Notes: generated from the letters alone by a model not told the origin. Shown: positions 37,923 to 47,870, counted from the stretch's first letter. The stretch: 64,000 bases of DNA from Pseudonocardia nigra (GCF_019396355.1 NZ_JAHKRK010000010.1:1-64000), one strand, 5' to 3'. Translations and numbers: made by a program.

Positions 37923-40607
37923 GTGGATCGCGAGGAGAACCGAACCCAGACGATCGATCAAGCCACCGACGCGTGCCCGCCCGACGCGCACACGGTGGAC
38001 CGGCTGCTCGGTGGCGCGCACCACGACCCGCACGCCGTGCTCGGCGCCCACCCGCACGCCGACGGCACCGTCGTCCGCGTGCTGCGCCCGCACGCCGACG
38101 AGGTGCACGTCGTCCGTGAGGGCGGGGAGGGCCACCCGCTCGTGAAGGTGCACGACTCGGGGCTGTTCTCCGGCCTCATCCCCGGTCCGCCCGCCGACTA
38201 CCGCCTGGCCGTCCGCTACGGCGAGCGCGTCGACATCGTCGACGACCCGTACCGCTGGCTGCCCACGCTCGGCGACATCGACCTGCACCTGATCGGCGAA
38301 GGCCGCCACGAGCGCCTGTGGGACGTGCTCGGCGCGCACGTCCGCCACTACGACACGCCGGCCGGCGTCGTCACCGGCACGAGCTTCGCCGTGTGGGCGC
38401 CCACCGCCCAGGGCGTCCGTGTCACCGGTGACTTCGACGGCTGGTCCGGATGGGCGCACCCGATGCGCGTGCTCGGCAGCACCGGCGTGTGGGAGCTGTT
38501 CGTCCCGGGCATCGAGCCGGGCACCCGCTACAAGTTCCGCATCCTGGGCAAGGACGGGCGCTGGCGGGACAAGGCCGACCCGCTGGCCTTCCGCACCGAG
38601 ATCCCGCCCGCCACCGCATCGGTGGTCGACGCCTCCACCCACGAATGGGCCGACGCCGAGTGGATGGCCGCGCGGGCACAGCGGCAGGCGCACGCCGAGC
38701 CGATGAGCGTGTACGAGGTGCACCTCGGCTCGTGGCGGCAGGGCCTGAGCTACCGCGAGCTGGCCCACGAGCTCGTCGAGTACCTGGACGAGACCGGCTT
38801 CACCCACGTCGAGCTGCTGCCGGTGGCGGAGCACCCGTTCGGCGGGTCCTGGGGCTACCAGGTCACCTCCTACTACGCGCCGACGGCACGGTTCGGCACG
38901 CCCGACGACTTCCGCTGGTTCATCGACCACCTGCACCAGCACGGCTACGGCGTGATCATCGACTGGGTGCCGGCGCACTTCCCGCGCGACGAGTGGGCGC
39001 TCGCGAAGTTCGACGGCTCGCCGCTCTACGAGCACGCCGACCCACGCCGCGGCGAGCAGCCCGACTGGGGCACGCTCGTGTTCGACTTCGGCCGCCGCGA
39101 GGTGCGCAACTTCCTCGTCGCCAACGCGCTGTACTGGCTCGACGAGTTCCACATCGACGGGCTGCGGGTCGACGCCGTGGCGAGCATGCTCTACCTCGAC
39201 TACTCCCGTCCTGAGGGCCAGTGGCTGCCCAACGTCCACGGCGGCCGGGAGAACCTCGACGCCGTGACGTTCCTGCAGGAGATGAACGCCACCGTCTACC
39301 GCAACCATCCCGGCGTCGTCACGATCGCCGAGGAGTCCACGGCCTGGCCGGGCGTCACGCGGCCCACCCACCTGGGCGGGCTGGGGTTCGGCTTCAAGTG
39401 GAACATGGGCTGGATGCACGACACGCTCGACTACATCGGGCGTGACCCCATCTACCGCGGCTACCACCACAACCAGATGACGTTCTCGCTGATGTACGCG
39501 TTCAGCGAGAACTTCGTGCTCCCGATCAGCCACGACGAGGTCGTGCACGGGAAGGGCTCGCTGTGGACGCGGATGCCCGGCGACGCGTGGAACAAGGCGG
39601 CGGGTGTGCGCGCGCTGCTGGCGTACATGTGGGCCCATCCGGGCAAGCAGCTGCTGTTCCAGGGCAGCGAGTTCGGCCAGGAACGGGAGTGGTCCGAGCA
39701 GCGGTCGCTGGACTGGTTCCTCCTGGAGGACCCGCTGCACGCCGGCATCACCACGCTGGTGGGCGACCTCAACCGCACCTACCGGGCGAACCCCGCGATG
39801 TGGACGAAGGACACCACGCCCGAGGGCTTCTCCTGGATCGACGCCAACGACGCATCCGGGAACGTCCTCAGCTTCCTGCGCCACGGCGTGGACGCCGACG
39901 GCAAGCCCACGGTGCTCGCCTGCATCGCGAACTTCTCCGGCACGCCCAAGCCGGACTACCGCGTCGGCCTGCCGTTCGCCGGCCGGTGGAAGGAGGTGCT
40001 CAACACCGACGCACAGATCTACGGCGGGTCGGGTGTGGGCAACCTCGGCGCGGTCGAGGCCGAGCGGACGATGTGGCACGGGCGGCCCGCCTCGGCCGTG
40101 CTGCAGCTGCCCCCGTCGGGGGTGTTGTGGCTGGTGCCCGAGCCCTACCCGGGCGCCGTGCGGCGGGGAGCCGCGCGGGCGGCGGCGCCGTCGACCGTGG
40201 ACGCCGCGGCGATCGCGCACCCCGCGCAGACGGCCGACCCGGCCGACGTGTCGGCCGAGGTACCGGCCGCCACACCGATCGAGCCGGTCGAGCCGCCCGC
40301 ACCGAGCACCTCGGCCGGGACGCCCGCGGACGACACCGACGCCGTCGTCGCCGCGCCGGCCCCCGACCACGACGTCATCGACAGTGCGCCCGCCGCGCCG
40401 GTGACCGACGGCGACCCGATCGAGGCGCCGCCCGAGCCGGACGTCGTCGACGTGGCGGGCGGGCCGGTCGTCACCCCCGCGGCCGAGCCGGAGCTGGGCG
40501 ACGCGACCGATCAGGTGCGGGAACCCGAGGCCTCCACCGGCGCCGACGCCCCGGCCGGCGACGACGCCGGCCGCCGAGTGGCCGACGACAGCAACACCGC
40601 CCAGTAG
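37923..40607 (+). CDS. glgB: 1,4-alpha-glucan branching enzyme GlgB (GH13_9) with long C-terminal tail
   Basis: Adds alpha-1,6 branches to the glucan made by GlgE. Core: N-terminal module, CBM48 ([18 protein letters not shown]), barrel with nucleophile D417 in LRVDAVAS, acid/base E470 in IAEES and [13 protein letters not shown]. The normal enzyme ends near residue 742 at [12 protein letters not shown] further ~150 residues are Ala/Pro/Asp/Glu-rich and probably disordered (for example [18 protein letters not shown]). The final 97 bases overlap the GT87 gene on the other strand. GTG start [13 protein letters not shown]. It is separated from treS-mak by the peptidase-like gene. Confidence 0.95.
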   Translation: MDREENRTQTIDQATDACPPDAHTVDRLLGGAHHDPHAVLGAHPHADGTVVRVLRPHADEVHVVREGGEGHPLVKVHDSGLFSGLIPGPPADYRLAVRYGERVDIVDDPYRWLPTLGDIDLHLIGEGRHERLWDVLGAHVRHYDTPAGVVTGTSFAVWAPTAQGVRVTGDFDGWSGWAHPMRVLGSTGVWELFVPGIEPGTRYKFRILGKDGRWRDKADPLAFRTEIPPATASVVDASTHEWADAEWMAARAQRQAHAEPMSVYEVHLGSWRQGLSYRELAHELVEYLDETGFTHVELLPVAEHPFGGSWGYQVTSYYAPTARFGTPDDFRWFIDHLHQHGYGVIIDWVPAHFPRDEWALAKFDGSPLYEHADPRRGEQPDWGTLVFDFGRREVRNFLVANALYWLDEFHIDGLRVDAVASMLYLDYSRPEGQWLPNVHGGRENLDAVTFLQEMNATVYRNHPGVVTIAEESTAWPGVTRPTHLGGLGFGFKWNMGWMHDTLDYIGRDPIYRGYHHNQMTFSLMYAFSENFVLPISHDEVVHGKGSLWTRMPGDAWNKAAGVRALLAYMWAHPGKQLLFQGSEFGQEREWSEQRSLDWFLLEDPLHAGITTLVGDLNRTYRANPAMWTKDTTPEGFSWIDANDASGNVLSFLRHGVDADGKPTVLACIANFSGTPKPDYRVGLPFAGRWKEVLNTDAQIYGGSGVGNLGAVEAERTMWHGRPASAVLQLPPSGVLWLVPEPYPGAVRRGAARAAAPSTVDAAAIAHPAQTADPADVSAEVPAATPIEPVEPPAPSTSAGTPADDTDAVVAAPAPDHDVIDSAPAAPVTDGDPIEAPPEPDVVDVAGGPVVTPAAEPELGDATDQVREPEASTGADAPAGDDAGRRVADDSNTAQ

Positions 40608-41719
40608 GCGAGCAGGATCGCGCAGTAGAGCGACCGCCCGAGATCGGCGCCGAGCCCCTCGGGCGGCCACTCCGCGTTCCAGGACACCGGGATGACGGCC
40701 ACGGCGAGCGCTCCGGTGGCCGCGGCGGCGCGCCCCAGCGGGATCAGTGCGAGCACGCCCGGCCACAGCAGCATCAGGTAGTTGTGCCAGGCGATCGGGG
40801 AGAACAGCAGCCCGGCAGCGAGCACCGCCCACGGCGCCGTGCCGGCGGGGTCGAGCCGGTCCCGGTGCCGGGCGCACCAGGCGAGCGTTCCGACGAGCAC
40901 CGCGGCACCGAGCAGCGTGCCGACGAGCGACGGGATCCCGATCCGGACCGCGAGCCCGGGCAGCGACGCGTTGTCGACGGTGTCCGGCACCGGCTCGGTG
41001 AACGCGATCCGCAGCCACGCGAACGCGCTCGACGGGCCCGCGACGAGCACGCCGAGCAGGCTCGCCCCCGCCGCAGCCGCCATACCCGCGCGCAGCGGCA
41101 CCCACCGCCGCTGCACGGCGGGAAGCAGCAGCACCGGCGCCAGCGACGGCTTGAGCGCCACCGTGACGCCGTAGCAGACGGCCGCGAGCACCGGCCGGCC
41201 GCGCCGCTCGGCGATCCAACCGGCCACGAGGCCGGCGAGCAGCAACGGGTAGATCTGGCCGAGCACGAGCGTGCCGTGCAGCGGCGACGAAGCGAGCACC
41301 GCGAGCGTCGCGAGCGCCGTGACGGCCGGGTGCAGTCGCAGCTCCCGCGACACGGCGAGCACCGAGCCCACCACGATCAGCAGCGTGAGCACCGCGAAGA
41401 CCCGGTACGCGGTGAGCGCGTCGAGCGCGGCGAACGGGGTGAGCAGCACCGTGAGCAGCGGCGGGTTGAGATTCGTGAGCTTCGCCGGGGTGTCGTAGAT
41501 GTCCTGCCCCGCGGTGAGCGCCACCGCCGAGTGCCAGAACGTGTCGAAGTCGACGTGGAGCTCGCGCATGTCCGCCGACGGCAGCAGCGTCACGAGCGCG
41601 TCGGGATGCCGAATGTGCAGCACGACCGCGGCGCCGAGCGACGCCAGCACCAGGAGCGCGGCGACAACCCAGCGCGCCGCTCCCCATCTCACGGCGCGGA
41701 CATCGCCCAAGGCAGACAC
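40511..41719 (-). CDS. GT87 (DUF2029) polyprenyl-phosphate-dependent membrane glycosyltransferase
   Basis: Multispanning protein of about 402 residues with some ten hydrophobic segments. Seen are the catalytic-type aspartates in [20 protein letters not shown], the [13 protein letters not shown] block and [18 protein letters not shown]. In mycobacteria this family adds mannose or arabinose to cell-envelope glycans from decaprenyl donors on the outer face. The exact sugar is unknown. GTG at 41719 is used; GTG at 41692 ([12 protein letters not shown]) is a possible start. The last 32 codons lie antisense within the glgB tail. Confidence 0.87.
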   Translation of the reverse strand: MSALGDVRAVRWGAARWVVAALLVLASLGAAVVLHIRHPDALVTLLPSADMRELHVDFDTFWHSAVALTAGQDIYDTPAKLTNLNPPLLTVLLTPFAALDALTAYRVFAVLTLLIVVGSVLAVSRELRLHPAVTALATLAVLASSPLHGTLVLGQIYPLLLAGLVAGWIAERRGRPVLAAVCYGVTVALKPSLAPVLLLPAVQRRWVPLRAGMAAAAGASLLGVLVAGPSSAFAWLRIAFTEPVPDTVDNASLPGLAVRIGIPSLVGTLLGAAVLVGTLAWCARHRDRLDPAGTAPWAVLAAGLLFSPIAWHNYLMLLWPGVLALIPLGRAAAATGALAVAVIPVSWNAEWPPEGLGADLGRSLYCAILLAYWAVLLSSATRRPASSPAGASAPVEASGSRT

Positions 41720-41791
41720 GGTGCTCGACGGTAGCCCGCCGGGTCGGATCCGGCGGAACCGCTCCCCCGCTGCGGGTCCGCTTGGGAGGAT

Positions 41792-43141
41792 GTGCCGGTG
41801 CGCGCCCGTGACCGTCGTCTCACCGCCGTAGCCGCGCTCGTGCTCGTGCTCGTCGTCCTCTGCAGCTGCACGCAGGCCGTCCCCGGCCGGGCGCGGGCGG
41901 CCGCCGGGGCGTCCACCGCCGCGGTGGCCGCACCCCACGCGGTCCACGCGAGCACGGACGCCCTCGGCGACACCGTCACCGATGCGCTCCAGAACGTCTG
42001 GCGGGAGGACTTCCCCGCCGCATTCGGCCGCCCGTGGACCGACGTCGACACGTTCGCGCCGGTCGACACCTCCGACCCCGACGAGCCCACGCCGCCGTGC
42101 GTCCGTCAGGCGGCCGACCTGGTGGATCAGGCGTTCTACTGCCCGGCCGCCGACGCGGTCGTGTGGGACGCCCACGGCCTGCTGCCGGCGCTGCACGACC
42201 GGTTCGGCCCGGCGGGCGTCGCCGTCGTGCTGGCCCACGAGGTGGGCCACGCGGTGCAGACCCGCCTCGGGATCGACGAGGCCCAGCGGCGCGACCCGGC
42301 GCGGTACCCCACGATCCTGCTCGAGGCGATGGCCGACTGCTACGCGGGCGTGGCACTCGCCCACCTGGCCGCGCAGCCCGTGCCGGGCCTGCCGCTGGGC
42401 CCCGCCGAGCGGGACGCGGCGCTGCTGGCGCTCGTCGGGTTCCGCGACCCGCTCGGCGTCGTGGCGGGCGACGAGAGCGCGCACGGCAACGCGTTCGACC
42501 GGGTCTCCGCTTTCCAGGACGGCTACGCCGGCGACGCGCGGGAGTGCGCCGGGATGTCGCTGGACAACCGCACCTTCACGCAGCGCCACTTCGGGTCGGA
42601 GGCCGACCGGGCCCGGGGCGGCAACCTGCCGCTGACCGAGCTGCTCGCCGCCGTCGAGGCCGACGCCACCGCGTGGTTCGCCGCCGTCGTCCCCGGCTGG
42701 CGACCGCCGCCGCTCGGCACCGGTCCCGGCTGCCGGAGCCAGGACCTCGCCGCCCAGGGGCCGGCGCGGTACTGCGCCGCCGACGGCCGGGTGTCCGTCG
42801 ACGAGGAGCCGCTCGCCGCCGTGCACCGCCGGTTCGGGGACTACGCGGGAGCCACCCTCGTGGTGAGCCGGTACGCGCTCGCCGGCCTGCACGCCGTGGA
42901 CGCCGAGATCACCGGGCCAGCCGCCGGCGCGGCGGCGGTGTGCCTCGCCGGGGCCTACACCGGCCGGTTGCTCGACCGCGATGCCGGCTTCTCGCTGTCC
43001 CCGGGCGACCTCGACGAGGCCGTCCAGGTGCTGCTCGAGGGCGACTGGGCAGCCCGTGACGCCGCCGGTGACACCGACCCGACCGGATCCGGATACGCCG
43101 CACCCGGGGGCGGTAACGCCGATGCCGACGGTGACGGATGA
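41792..43141 (+). CDS. Lipoprotein neutral zinc metallopeptidase-like protein
   Basis: 449 residues. Signal with lipobox LCSC (acceptor C26) after VAALVLVLVVL, so it is anchored outside the membrane. Zinc motif H149-E-V-G-H153 (VLAHEVGHAVQTRLG) followed by EAMADCYAGVAL, where the Asp/Glu region supplies the third ligand, as in the YpfJ-like neutral zinc metallopeptidases. Several paired cysteines follow. The C-terminus is Gly/Asp-rich. GTG at 41792 or 41798. Divergent from the GT87 gene. A second HExxH envelope protein lies 4 kb away. Substrate unknown. Confidence 0.83.
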   Translation: MPVRARDRRLTAVAALVLVLVVLCSCTQAVPGRARAAAGASTAAVAAPHAVHASTDALGDTVTDALQNVWREDFPAAFGRPWTDVDTFAPVDTSDPDEPTPPCVRQAADLVDQAFYCPAADAVVWDAHGLLPALHDRFGPAGVAVVLAHEVGHAVQTRLGIDEAQRRDPARYPTILLEAMADCYAGVALAHLAAQPVPGLPLGPAERDAALLALVGFRDPLGVVAGDESAHGNAFDRVSAFQDGYAGDARECAGMSLDNRTFTQRHFGSEADRARGGNLPLTELLAAVEADATAWFAAVVPGWRPPPLGTGPGCRSQDLAAQGPARYCAADGRVSVDEEPLAAVHRRFGDYAGATLVVSRYALAGLHAVDAEITGPAAGAAAVCLAGAYTGRLLDRDAGFSLSPGDLDEAVQVLLEGDWAARDAAGDTDPTGSGYAAPGGGNADADGDG

Positions 43142-43226
43142 ACGGCCATCAGCCGCGTCTACGATGCCCGCGGCGACACAACGTGACGGTATATCCGGAC
43201 GACGCGAAGAGGACGAGCCTCCACAC

Positions 43227-43775
43227 ATGCAGATCCACACCACCCCGCTCCCCGGCTCGGCACTGGTCGACCTGAAGCTCCTGGAGGACGACCGCGGCTT
43301 CTTCGCCCGGGCCTTCTGCCATCAGGAGTTCATCGACGCGGGCCTCGAGCCGCTGGTCGAGCAGGCCAACATCTCGTTCAACCACAAGGCTGGCACGCTG
43401 CGCGGCTTCCACTACCAGCTGGAGCCGAACGCGGAGACGAAGCTGATCCGCTGCTACCGTGGCGCGATCTACGACGTGATCGTGGACCTGCGTCCGGAGT
43501 CGCCCACCTACCTCAAGTGGTTCGGTGCCGAGCTCACCGAGGACAACCGCACGGCCATGTACGTGCCGCGCAACTTCGCGCACGCCTACCTCACGCTGAC
43601 CGACAAGGCCGAGGTGATCTACCAGGTCAGCACGGCCTACACGCCGGGCGCCGAGCGCGGCCTGCGCTGGGACGACCCGGAGCTGGGCGTCGACTGGCCG
43701 ATCCCGCCGGTGATCGTGTCGGAGAAGGACGCGAACTGGCCGCTGCTCTCCGAGGTCTCGGTGACGGCCCGATGA
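43227..43775 (+). CDS. dTDP-4-dehydrorhamnose 3,5-epimerase-like protein (RfbC family)
   Basis: Cupin-fold sugar epimerase of 182 residues. The active-site histidine is H62 in GTLRGFHYQ, with the tyrosine region AMYVPRNFAHAYLTL and the late WDDPELGVDWPI block. Family members epimerise C3 and C5 of nucleotide-linked 4-keto sugars. No rmlA, rmlB or rmlD is beside it, and its stop overlaps the SAF-domain oxidoreductase by 4 bases. The substrate may therefore be a different NDP-sugar, as in branched or deoxy-sugar clusters. ATG at 43227. Confidence 0.88.
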   Translation: MQIHTTPLPGSALVDLKLLEDDRGFFARAFCHQEFIDAGLEPLVEQANISFNHKAGTLRGFHYQLEPNAETKLIRCYRGAIYDVIVDLRPESPTYLKWFGAELTEDNRTAMYVPRNFAHAYLTLTDKAEVIYQVSTAYTPGAERGLRWDDPELGVDWPIPPVIVSEKDANWPLLSEVSVTAR

Positions 43776-45055
43776 TCATCCTGGACACCGCGCTGAAGAG
43801 GCGCGAGGCCGAGGGCCGCCCGATCCGCGTCGGCATGATCGGCGCCGGCTTCATGGGCCGCGGCCTGGCCAACCAGATCGTCAACTCGGTGCCGGGCATG
43901 CGCCTGGTCGCCGTCGCCAACCGCACGCTCGCCAACGCCGAGCGCGCCTACGCCGAGGCCGGCGTGGAGCCGGTGCGGGTGGAGAACGCCTCCCAGCTCG
44001 ACGCCGCGATCGAGAAGGGCTCGCCTGCCGTCCTCGAGGACGCGTTCGAGCTGCTCAAGGCCGTGCACCTGGACTGCGTCGTCGACGTCACCGGCGCCGT
44101 GGAGTTCGGCGCGCGGGTCACCGTCGCGGCCATCGAGCGCGGCCTGCCGGTCGTCACGATGAACGCCGAGCTGGACGGCACCGTCGGCCCCCTGCTCGCC
44201 CACCGGGCCCGCGAGGCAGGCGTGGTGCTGACCGGCGCCGACGGCGACCAGCCGGGCGTGCAGGCCAACCTCATCCGCTTCGTGCAGGGCCTGGGCGTCA
44301 CCCCGCTCGTCGCGGGCAACATCAAGGGCCTGCAGGACGAGTACCGCACGCCCACCACGCAGAAGGCGTTCGCCGAGCGCTGGGGCCAAGACCCGTACAT
44401 GGTCACGAGCTTCGCCGACGGCACGAAGATCTCCTTCGAGCAGGCGATCGTGGCCAACGCGTTCGGGCTCACCGTGCCCAAGCGCGGCATGAACGGCTGG
44501 GACCACGAGGGCCACGTCGACGAGCTCACCGACAAGTTCGACGTCGACCAGCTGCGCGAGCTCGGCGGAATCGTCGACTACGTGGTCAAGGCCAAGCCGG
44601 GCCCCGGCGTGTACGTACTCGGCACGCACGACGACCCGAAGCAGCGCCACTACCTGGAGCTCTACAAGCTGGGCAAGGGCCCGCTGTACAGCTTCTACAC
44701 GCCCTACCACCTGTGCCACTTCGAGGTGCCCAACAGCGTGGTGCGCGCCGTCGACTTCGCCGACGCCGCCCTCACCCCGCCCGCGGGCCCGCACGTGGAC
44801 GTCGTGGCCACCGCCAAGCAGGACCTCAAGGTCGGCCAGACCGTCGACGGCCTCGGCGGCTACGACACCTACGGCGTGGCCGAGTCCAGAGCGGTGACCC
44901 GCGCGGAGAACCTGCTGCCGATGGGCGTGGCCGAGGGCTGCGTGCTCAAGCGGGACGTGGCGAAGGACGAGGTCCTGACCTATGCCGACGTGACCCTGCC
45001 GCCCGGGCGGCTGGTGGACCAGCTGCGCGAGGAGCAGGAGAAGCTCTTCGGCTGA
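43772..45055 (+). CDS. NAD(P)-binding oxidoreductase with C-terminal SAF domain
   Basis: 427 residues. Rossmann motif VGMIGAGFMGRGLANQI near residue 20, then a homoserine-dehydrogenase-like domain (DVTGAVEFGARVTVAAIERG), and a C-terminal SAF-like region (ENLLPMGVAEGCVLKRDVAKD). Proteins of this kind occur in surface-polysaccharide clusters next to RfbC-like epimerases. The precise reaction is unknown to me. ATG overlaps the epimerase stop (ATGA). The gene is closed by the hairpin at 45070. Confidence 0.82.
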   Translation: MIILDTALKRREAEGRPIRVGMIGAGFMGRGLANQIVNSVPGMRLVAVANRTLANAERAYAEAGVEPVRVENASQLDAAIEKGSPAVLEDAFELLKAVHLDCVVDVTGAVEFGARVTVAAIERGLPVVTMNAELDGTVGPLLAHRAREAGVVLTGADGDQPGVQANLIRFVQGLGVTPLVAGNIKGLQDEYRTPTTQKAFAERWGQDPYMVTSFADGTKISFEQAIVANAFGLTVPKRGMNGWDHEGHVDELTDKFDVDQLRELGGIVDYVVKAKPGPGVYVLGTHDDPKQRHYLELYKLGKGPLYSFYTPYHLCHFEVPNSVVRAVDFADAALTPPAGPHVDVVATAKQDLKVGQTVDGLGGYDTYGVAESRAVTRAENLLPMGVAEGCVLKRDVAKDEVLTYADVTLPPGRLVDQLREEQEKLFG

Positions 45056-45069
45056 GCGCTCCCACGATC

Positions 45070-45120
45070 ACGCGAACGGCACTTTCGCTCAAACCTGTTG
45101 GGCGAAAGTGCCGTTCGCGT
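45070..45120. terminator. Perfect 19-bp hairpin of the dispersed family
   Basis: Arms ACGCGAACGGCACTTTCGC (45070-45088) and GCGAAAGTGCCGTTCGCGT (45102-45120) enclose a 13-base loop containing CAAACCTGTTG. It lies between the convergent oxidoreductase and TetR genes and touches the TetR stop codon. The same stem and loop recur in the hairpin at 51217. Confidence 0.88.
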
Positions 45121-45893
45121 TACGGGCCCTTCCCATAGCGCGCCTGGATCAGCAGTCCCAGCCCGTCGAGCACGCGCTGCAGCCCGAACTCGAAGTGGTC
45201 GAACATCGAGGTGAACGCGCCCGCCTCGCCGACCTTCGTGAGCATCGGCAGCTTCCCCGCGACGACGGCGGGCCCCACGTACTCCCCCTGGATCTCCCAC
45301 CACTCGTCGTCGCTGATCCCGGTCCGCTCGGTCGCCTGCGTCGCCTCGATCGTGGTCTTCGCCAGCCCCGCGACGAACGAGCTGACCATGACCACGGCCC
45401 CGAGCATCTCGTCCTCGGTGAGGCCGAGGCCGTCCACGGCATGCAGGACGATGTCGGTGGACCGCATCGAGTTCGGGCCGAACATGGGGCGGCCCTGTGC
45501 GACCTGCAGCAGCCAGGGGTGCCGCAGGTACAGCGCCCATTCCTGGCGCCCGAACGCCTCCAGCCGCGTGCGCCAGTCGCCCTCGACGGCGGCGGCGGCA
45601 TCGAGGTCCTCGCGGTAGACCTCGTCCACCATGAGGTCGACCAGCACCGCCTTGCTCGGCACGTAGCGGTACAGCGACATCGCGCCCATGCCCAGCGTCG
45701 TCGCGATCCGCCGCATCGACAGGGCCACCAGCCCTTCGGCGTCGGCCGCCTCGATGGCGGCGCGGACGATCCGTTCGACGGACAGTCCCGGCTTCGGTCC
45801 GCGGGTGGGCTCCTCGGACGTGCCCCACATCAGCTGGAGGCTGCGCCGGACGCCTTCTCCGCCGTGCCGGCCCGCCTTGTCGTCTCGTGACAT
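45120..45893 (-). CDS. TetR/AcrR family repressor
   Basis: 257 residues. The N-terminal HTH is SVERIVRAAIEAADAEGLVA then LSMRRIATTLGMGAMSLYRY (TetR pattern), followed by an all-helical ligand domain of the TetR_C type. ATG at 45893 (MSRDDKAGRHGGEG). Divergent from an ABC exporter with 69 bp between, containing a 15-bp inverted repeat. It most likely represses the exporter and itself, and is released by a compound the exporter removes. Confidence 0.93.
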   Translation of the reverse strand: MSRDDKAGRHGGEGVRRSLQLMWGTSEEPTRGPKPGLSVERIVRAAIEAADAEGLVALSMRRIATTLGMGAMSLYRYVPSKAVLVDLMVDEVYREDLDAAAAVEGDWRTRLEAFGRQEWALYLRHPWLLQVAQGRPMFGPNSMRSTDIVLHAVDGLGLTEDEMLGAVVMVSSFVAGLAKTTIEATQATERTGISDDEWWEIQGEYVGPAVVAGKLPMLTKVGEAGAFTSMFDHFEFGLQRVLDGLGLLIQARYGKGP

Positions 45894-45908
45894 TGCCGCC
45901 GATCCTAG

Positions 45909-45950
45909 AACTGAGTACGCTGTGAAGCTAGACGTACAGCGTACCCAGTT
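45909..45950. promoter_or_regulatory. Inverted-repeat operator between tetR and the ABC exporter
   Basis: AACTGAGTACGCTGT (45909-45923) and ACAGCGTACCCAGTT (45936-45950) pair with one mismatch across a 12-base spacer. The repeat fills the intergenic region, so repressor bound there would cover both promoters. Size and placement are typical of TetR sites. Confidence 0.8.
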
Positions 45951-45962
45951 ATGGGAGGATCC

Positions 45963-46946
45963 GTGGGACGCAACGCCGTCATCACCGAGGCGCTCGGCAA
46001 GCGCTTCGGCGACAAGCAGGCACTGGACGGGTTCGATCTGGAGGTACCGAAAGGGACGGTCCTCGGGCTGCTCGGCCCGAACGGGGCGGGCAAGACCACC
46101 GCCGTGCGCGTACTCACCACGCTGCTGCGCGCCGACGCCGGACGCGCCGAGGTAGCGGGCTTCGATGTCGCCCGCGAGCCCGCGAAGGTGCGCCGGCACA
46201 TCGGGCTGACCGGGCAGCAGCCCACCGTCGACGACATCCTCACCGGCCGCGAGAACCTGATCATGTGGGGCAGGCTCTTCCACCTCTCGGCCCGGGCCGC
46301 GGCCCGCCGGGCTGACGAGCTGCTCGAGCAGTTCGCGCTGACCGACGCCGCGCACCGCAGGGCGAAGCACTACTCGGGCGGGATGCGCCGGCGCCTGGAC
46401 ATCGCGAGCAGCCTGGTCCTCGCCCCGCGCGTGTTCTTCCTCGACGAGCCCACCACGGGTCTCGACCCACGCAACCGCGGTGAGGTGTGGCACGCGCTGC
46501 GCGGGCTCGTCGCGGGCGGCACCAGCGTCCTGATGACCACCCAGCACCTCGACGAGGCCGACCAGCTCGCCGACCGGATCGTGGTGATCGACGGCGGCCG
46601 CACGGTCGCGGAAGGCACGCCGTCGCAGCTCAAGTCCCGGATCGGGGGCGACCGCATCGACGTGACGATGCGGGACGAGCGCGACGTCGCGGCCGCCGCG
46701 GCGCTGCTCGCCCGCAGCACGGGCGCCGACCCCGAGGTCGATGCCCCGCTGCGCCGGATCAGCGCCCCGGCGCGGAAACGGGTCGCCGCGCTCACCGAGG
46801 TGGTGCGGGCGCTCGACGACGCGGGTCGCGCGGCCGAGGACATCGGCGTCCGCCGCCCGACCCTCGACGAGGTGTTCCTGCACCTCACCGGGCACCCGGC
46901 CGAGAGCGCCACCCCCGCCGGACCGAGAATCGAGGTGCCCACATGA
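45963..46946 (+). CDS. ABC exporter ATP-binding protein (DrrA-type)
   Basis: 327 residues. Walker A LLGPNGAGKTTAVRVL, Q-loop TGQQPTVDDILTGRENL, signature YSGGMRRRLDIASSL, Walker B VFFLDEPTTGLDPRNR, switch VLMTTQHLDEADQLADR. The C-terminal extension of about 90 residues (VDAPLRRISAPARK and TLDEVFLHLTGHPAE) marks the drug-exporter DrrA subgroup. GTG at 45963 is preceded by GGAGG; the ATG at 45951 has no such site and overlaps the operator. Pairs with the permease downstream. Confidence 0.94.
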   Translation: MGRNAVITEALGKRFGDKQALDGFDLEVPKGTVLGLLGPNGAGKTTAVRVLTTLLRADAGRAEVAGFDVAREPAKVRRHIGLTGQQPTVDDILTGRENLIMWGRLFHLSARAAARRADELLEQFALTDAAHRRAKHYSGGMRRRLDIASSLVLAPRVFFLDEPTTGLDPRNRGEVWHALRGLVAGGTSVLMTTQHLDEADQLADRIVVIDGGRTVAEGTPSQLKSRIGGDRIDVTMRDERDVAAAAALLARSTGADPEVDAPLRRISAPARKRVAALTEVVRALDDAGRAAEDIGVRRPTLDEVFLHLTGHPAESATPAGPRIEVPT

Positions 46947-47764
46947 CCACGATGACCGTCCCCCCGGGAGCGGACCAGCTGCGCTGGGTGCTGTCCGACT
47001 CCTGGACGATCGCCCGCCGTGACCTGCTGCATTGGGTGCGCAACCCGAGCGTGATCATCTCGAGCGTCGCGTTCCCCGTGATGTTCGTGCTGCTGTTCGG
47101 CTACGTGTTCGGCAGCGCCATCGCCGTGCCGGGTGGGGGCGACTACCGCGAGTTCCTCATGCCGGGCATGTTCGCCCAGGCGATGGTGAACGGGGCCGCC
47201 GCCACCGTTGCCGTGGTCGCTGCGGACCGGGCGCGGGGAGTGACCGACCGGTTCCGGTCGATGCCGGTGGCCCGCAGCGCGCCGGTGATCGGGCGCAGCA
47301 TCGCCGACATGTTCGGTTCCGTCGTCGACCTGCTCGTCCTCGTCGGCTGCGGGCTGCTGGTCGGCTGGACCACGCGCACCGGCCTGCTGCCCACGCTGGC
47401 CGCGATCGGGCTGCTGCTCCTGCTGCGGTTCGCGATGATCTGGGTGGGGATCTTCCTCGGCCTGGTCGTGAGCCAGGAGGCCGCCGGGCTGGCCTGGGCG
47501 CCGCTGTTCCCGCTGACGATGGTGGCCAACACGTTCGTCGCGCCGTCCCAGATGCCGGGGTGGCTGGGCACGATCGCCGACTGGAACCCGATCTCGGCGA
47601 CGGTGACGGCCACCCGCGAGCTGTTCGGCAACCCCGGCGCGGGGCTCGCTGCAACGTCCTGGCCGGCCGAGAACGCGATGCTGCTCGCGGTGCTGTGGCC
47701 CGTGCTGATCGTCGCCGTGTTCCTGCCGCTGGCGGTGCGGCGGTACCGGGCGATCTCGCGGTAG
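46943..47764 (+). CDS. ABC-2 type permease (DrrB-type)
   Basis: 273 residues with six predicted membrane segments, including VIISSVAFPVMFVLLFGYVF and the run of Leu/Ile around LPTLAAIGLLLLLRFAMIW. The conserved motif SMPVARSAPVIGRS lies after the second segment. ATG overlaps the ATPase stop by 4 bases. Together they should export a hydrophobic compound under control of the divergent TetR protein. Substrate unknown. Confidence 0.94.
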   Translation: MTTMTVPPGADQLRWVLSDSWTIARRDLLHWVRNPSVIISSVAFPVMFVLLFGYVFGSAIAVPGGGDYREFLMPGMFAQAMVNGAAATVAVVAADRARGVTDRFRSMPVARSAPVIGRSIADMFGSVVDLLVLVGCGLLVGWTTRTGLLPTLAAIGLLLLLRFAMIWVGIFLGLVVSQEAAGLAWAPLFPLTMVANTFVAPSQMPGWLGTIADWNPISATVTATRELFGNPGAGLAATSWPAENAMLLAVLWPVLIVAVFLPLAVRRYRAISR

Positions 47765-47785
47765 GCCCAGGGGGCGGCGGGACGT

Positions 47786-47838
47786 GCCAGCAAGGTGGCA
47801 ATGCTGCCGTCCAGTGACAGTATTGCCACCTTGCTGGC
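47786..47838. terminator. 21-bp hairpin of the dispersed family after the exporter genes
   Basis: Arms 47786-47806 and 47818-47838 pair with one mismatch; core GCAAGGTGGCAAT / ATTGCCACCTTGC. It begins 21 bases beyond the permease stop and probably ends that transcript. Related to the hairpins at 24107 and 27388. Confidence 0.85.
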
Positions 47839-47870
47839 GTCTCGTGGACCCGGCGGCCGGACGGGACGGG

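Noticed and set aside
37830-41687. A very long minus-strand open frame reaching upstream from the HExxH gene, antisense to the whole of glgB
   Set aside because: It is open only because the DNA is GC-rich; the translation is Arg/Ala/Gly/Pro noise and glgB has all catalytic motifs on the other strand.
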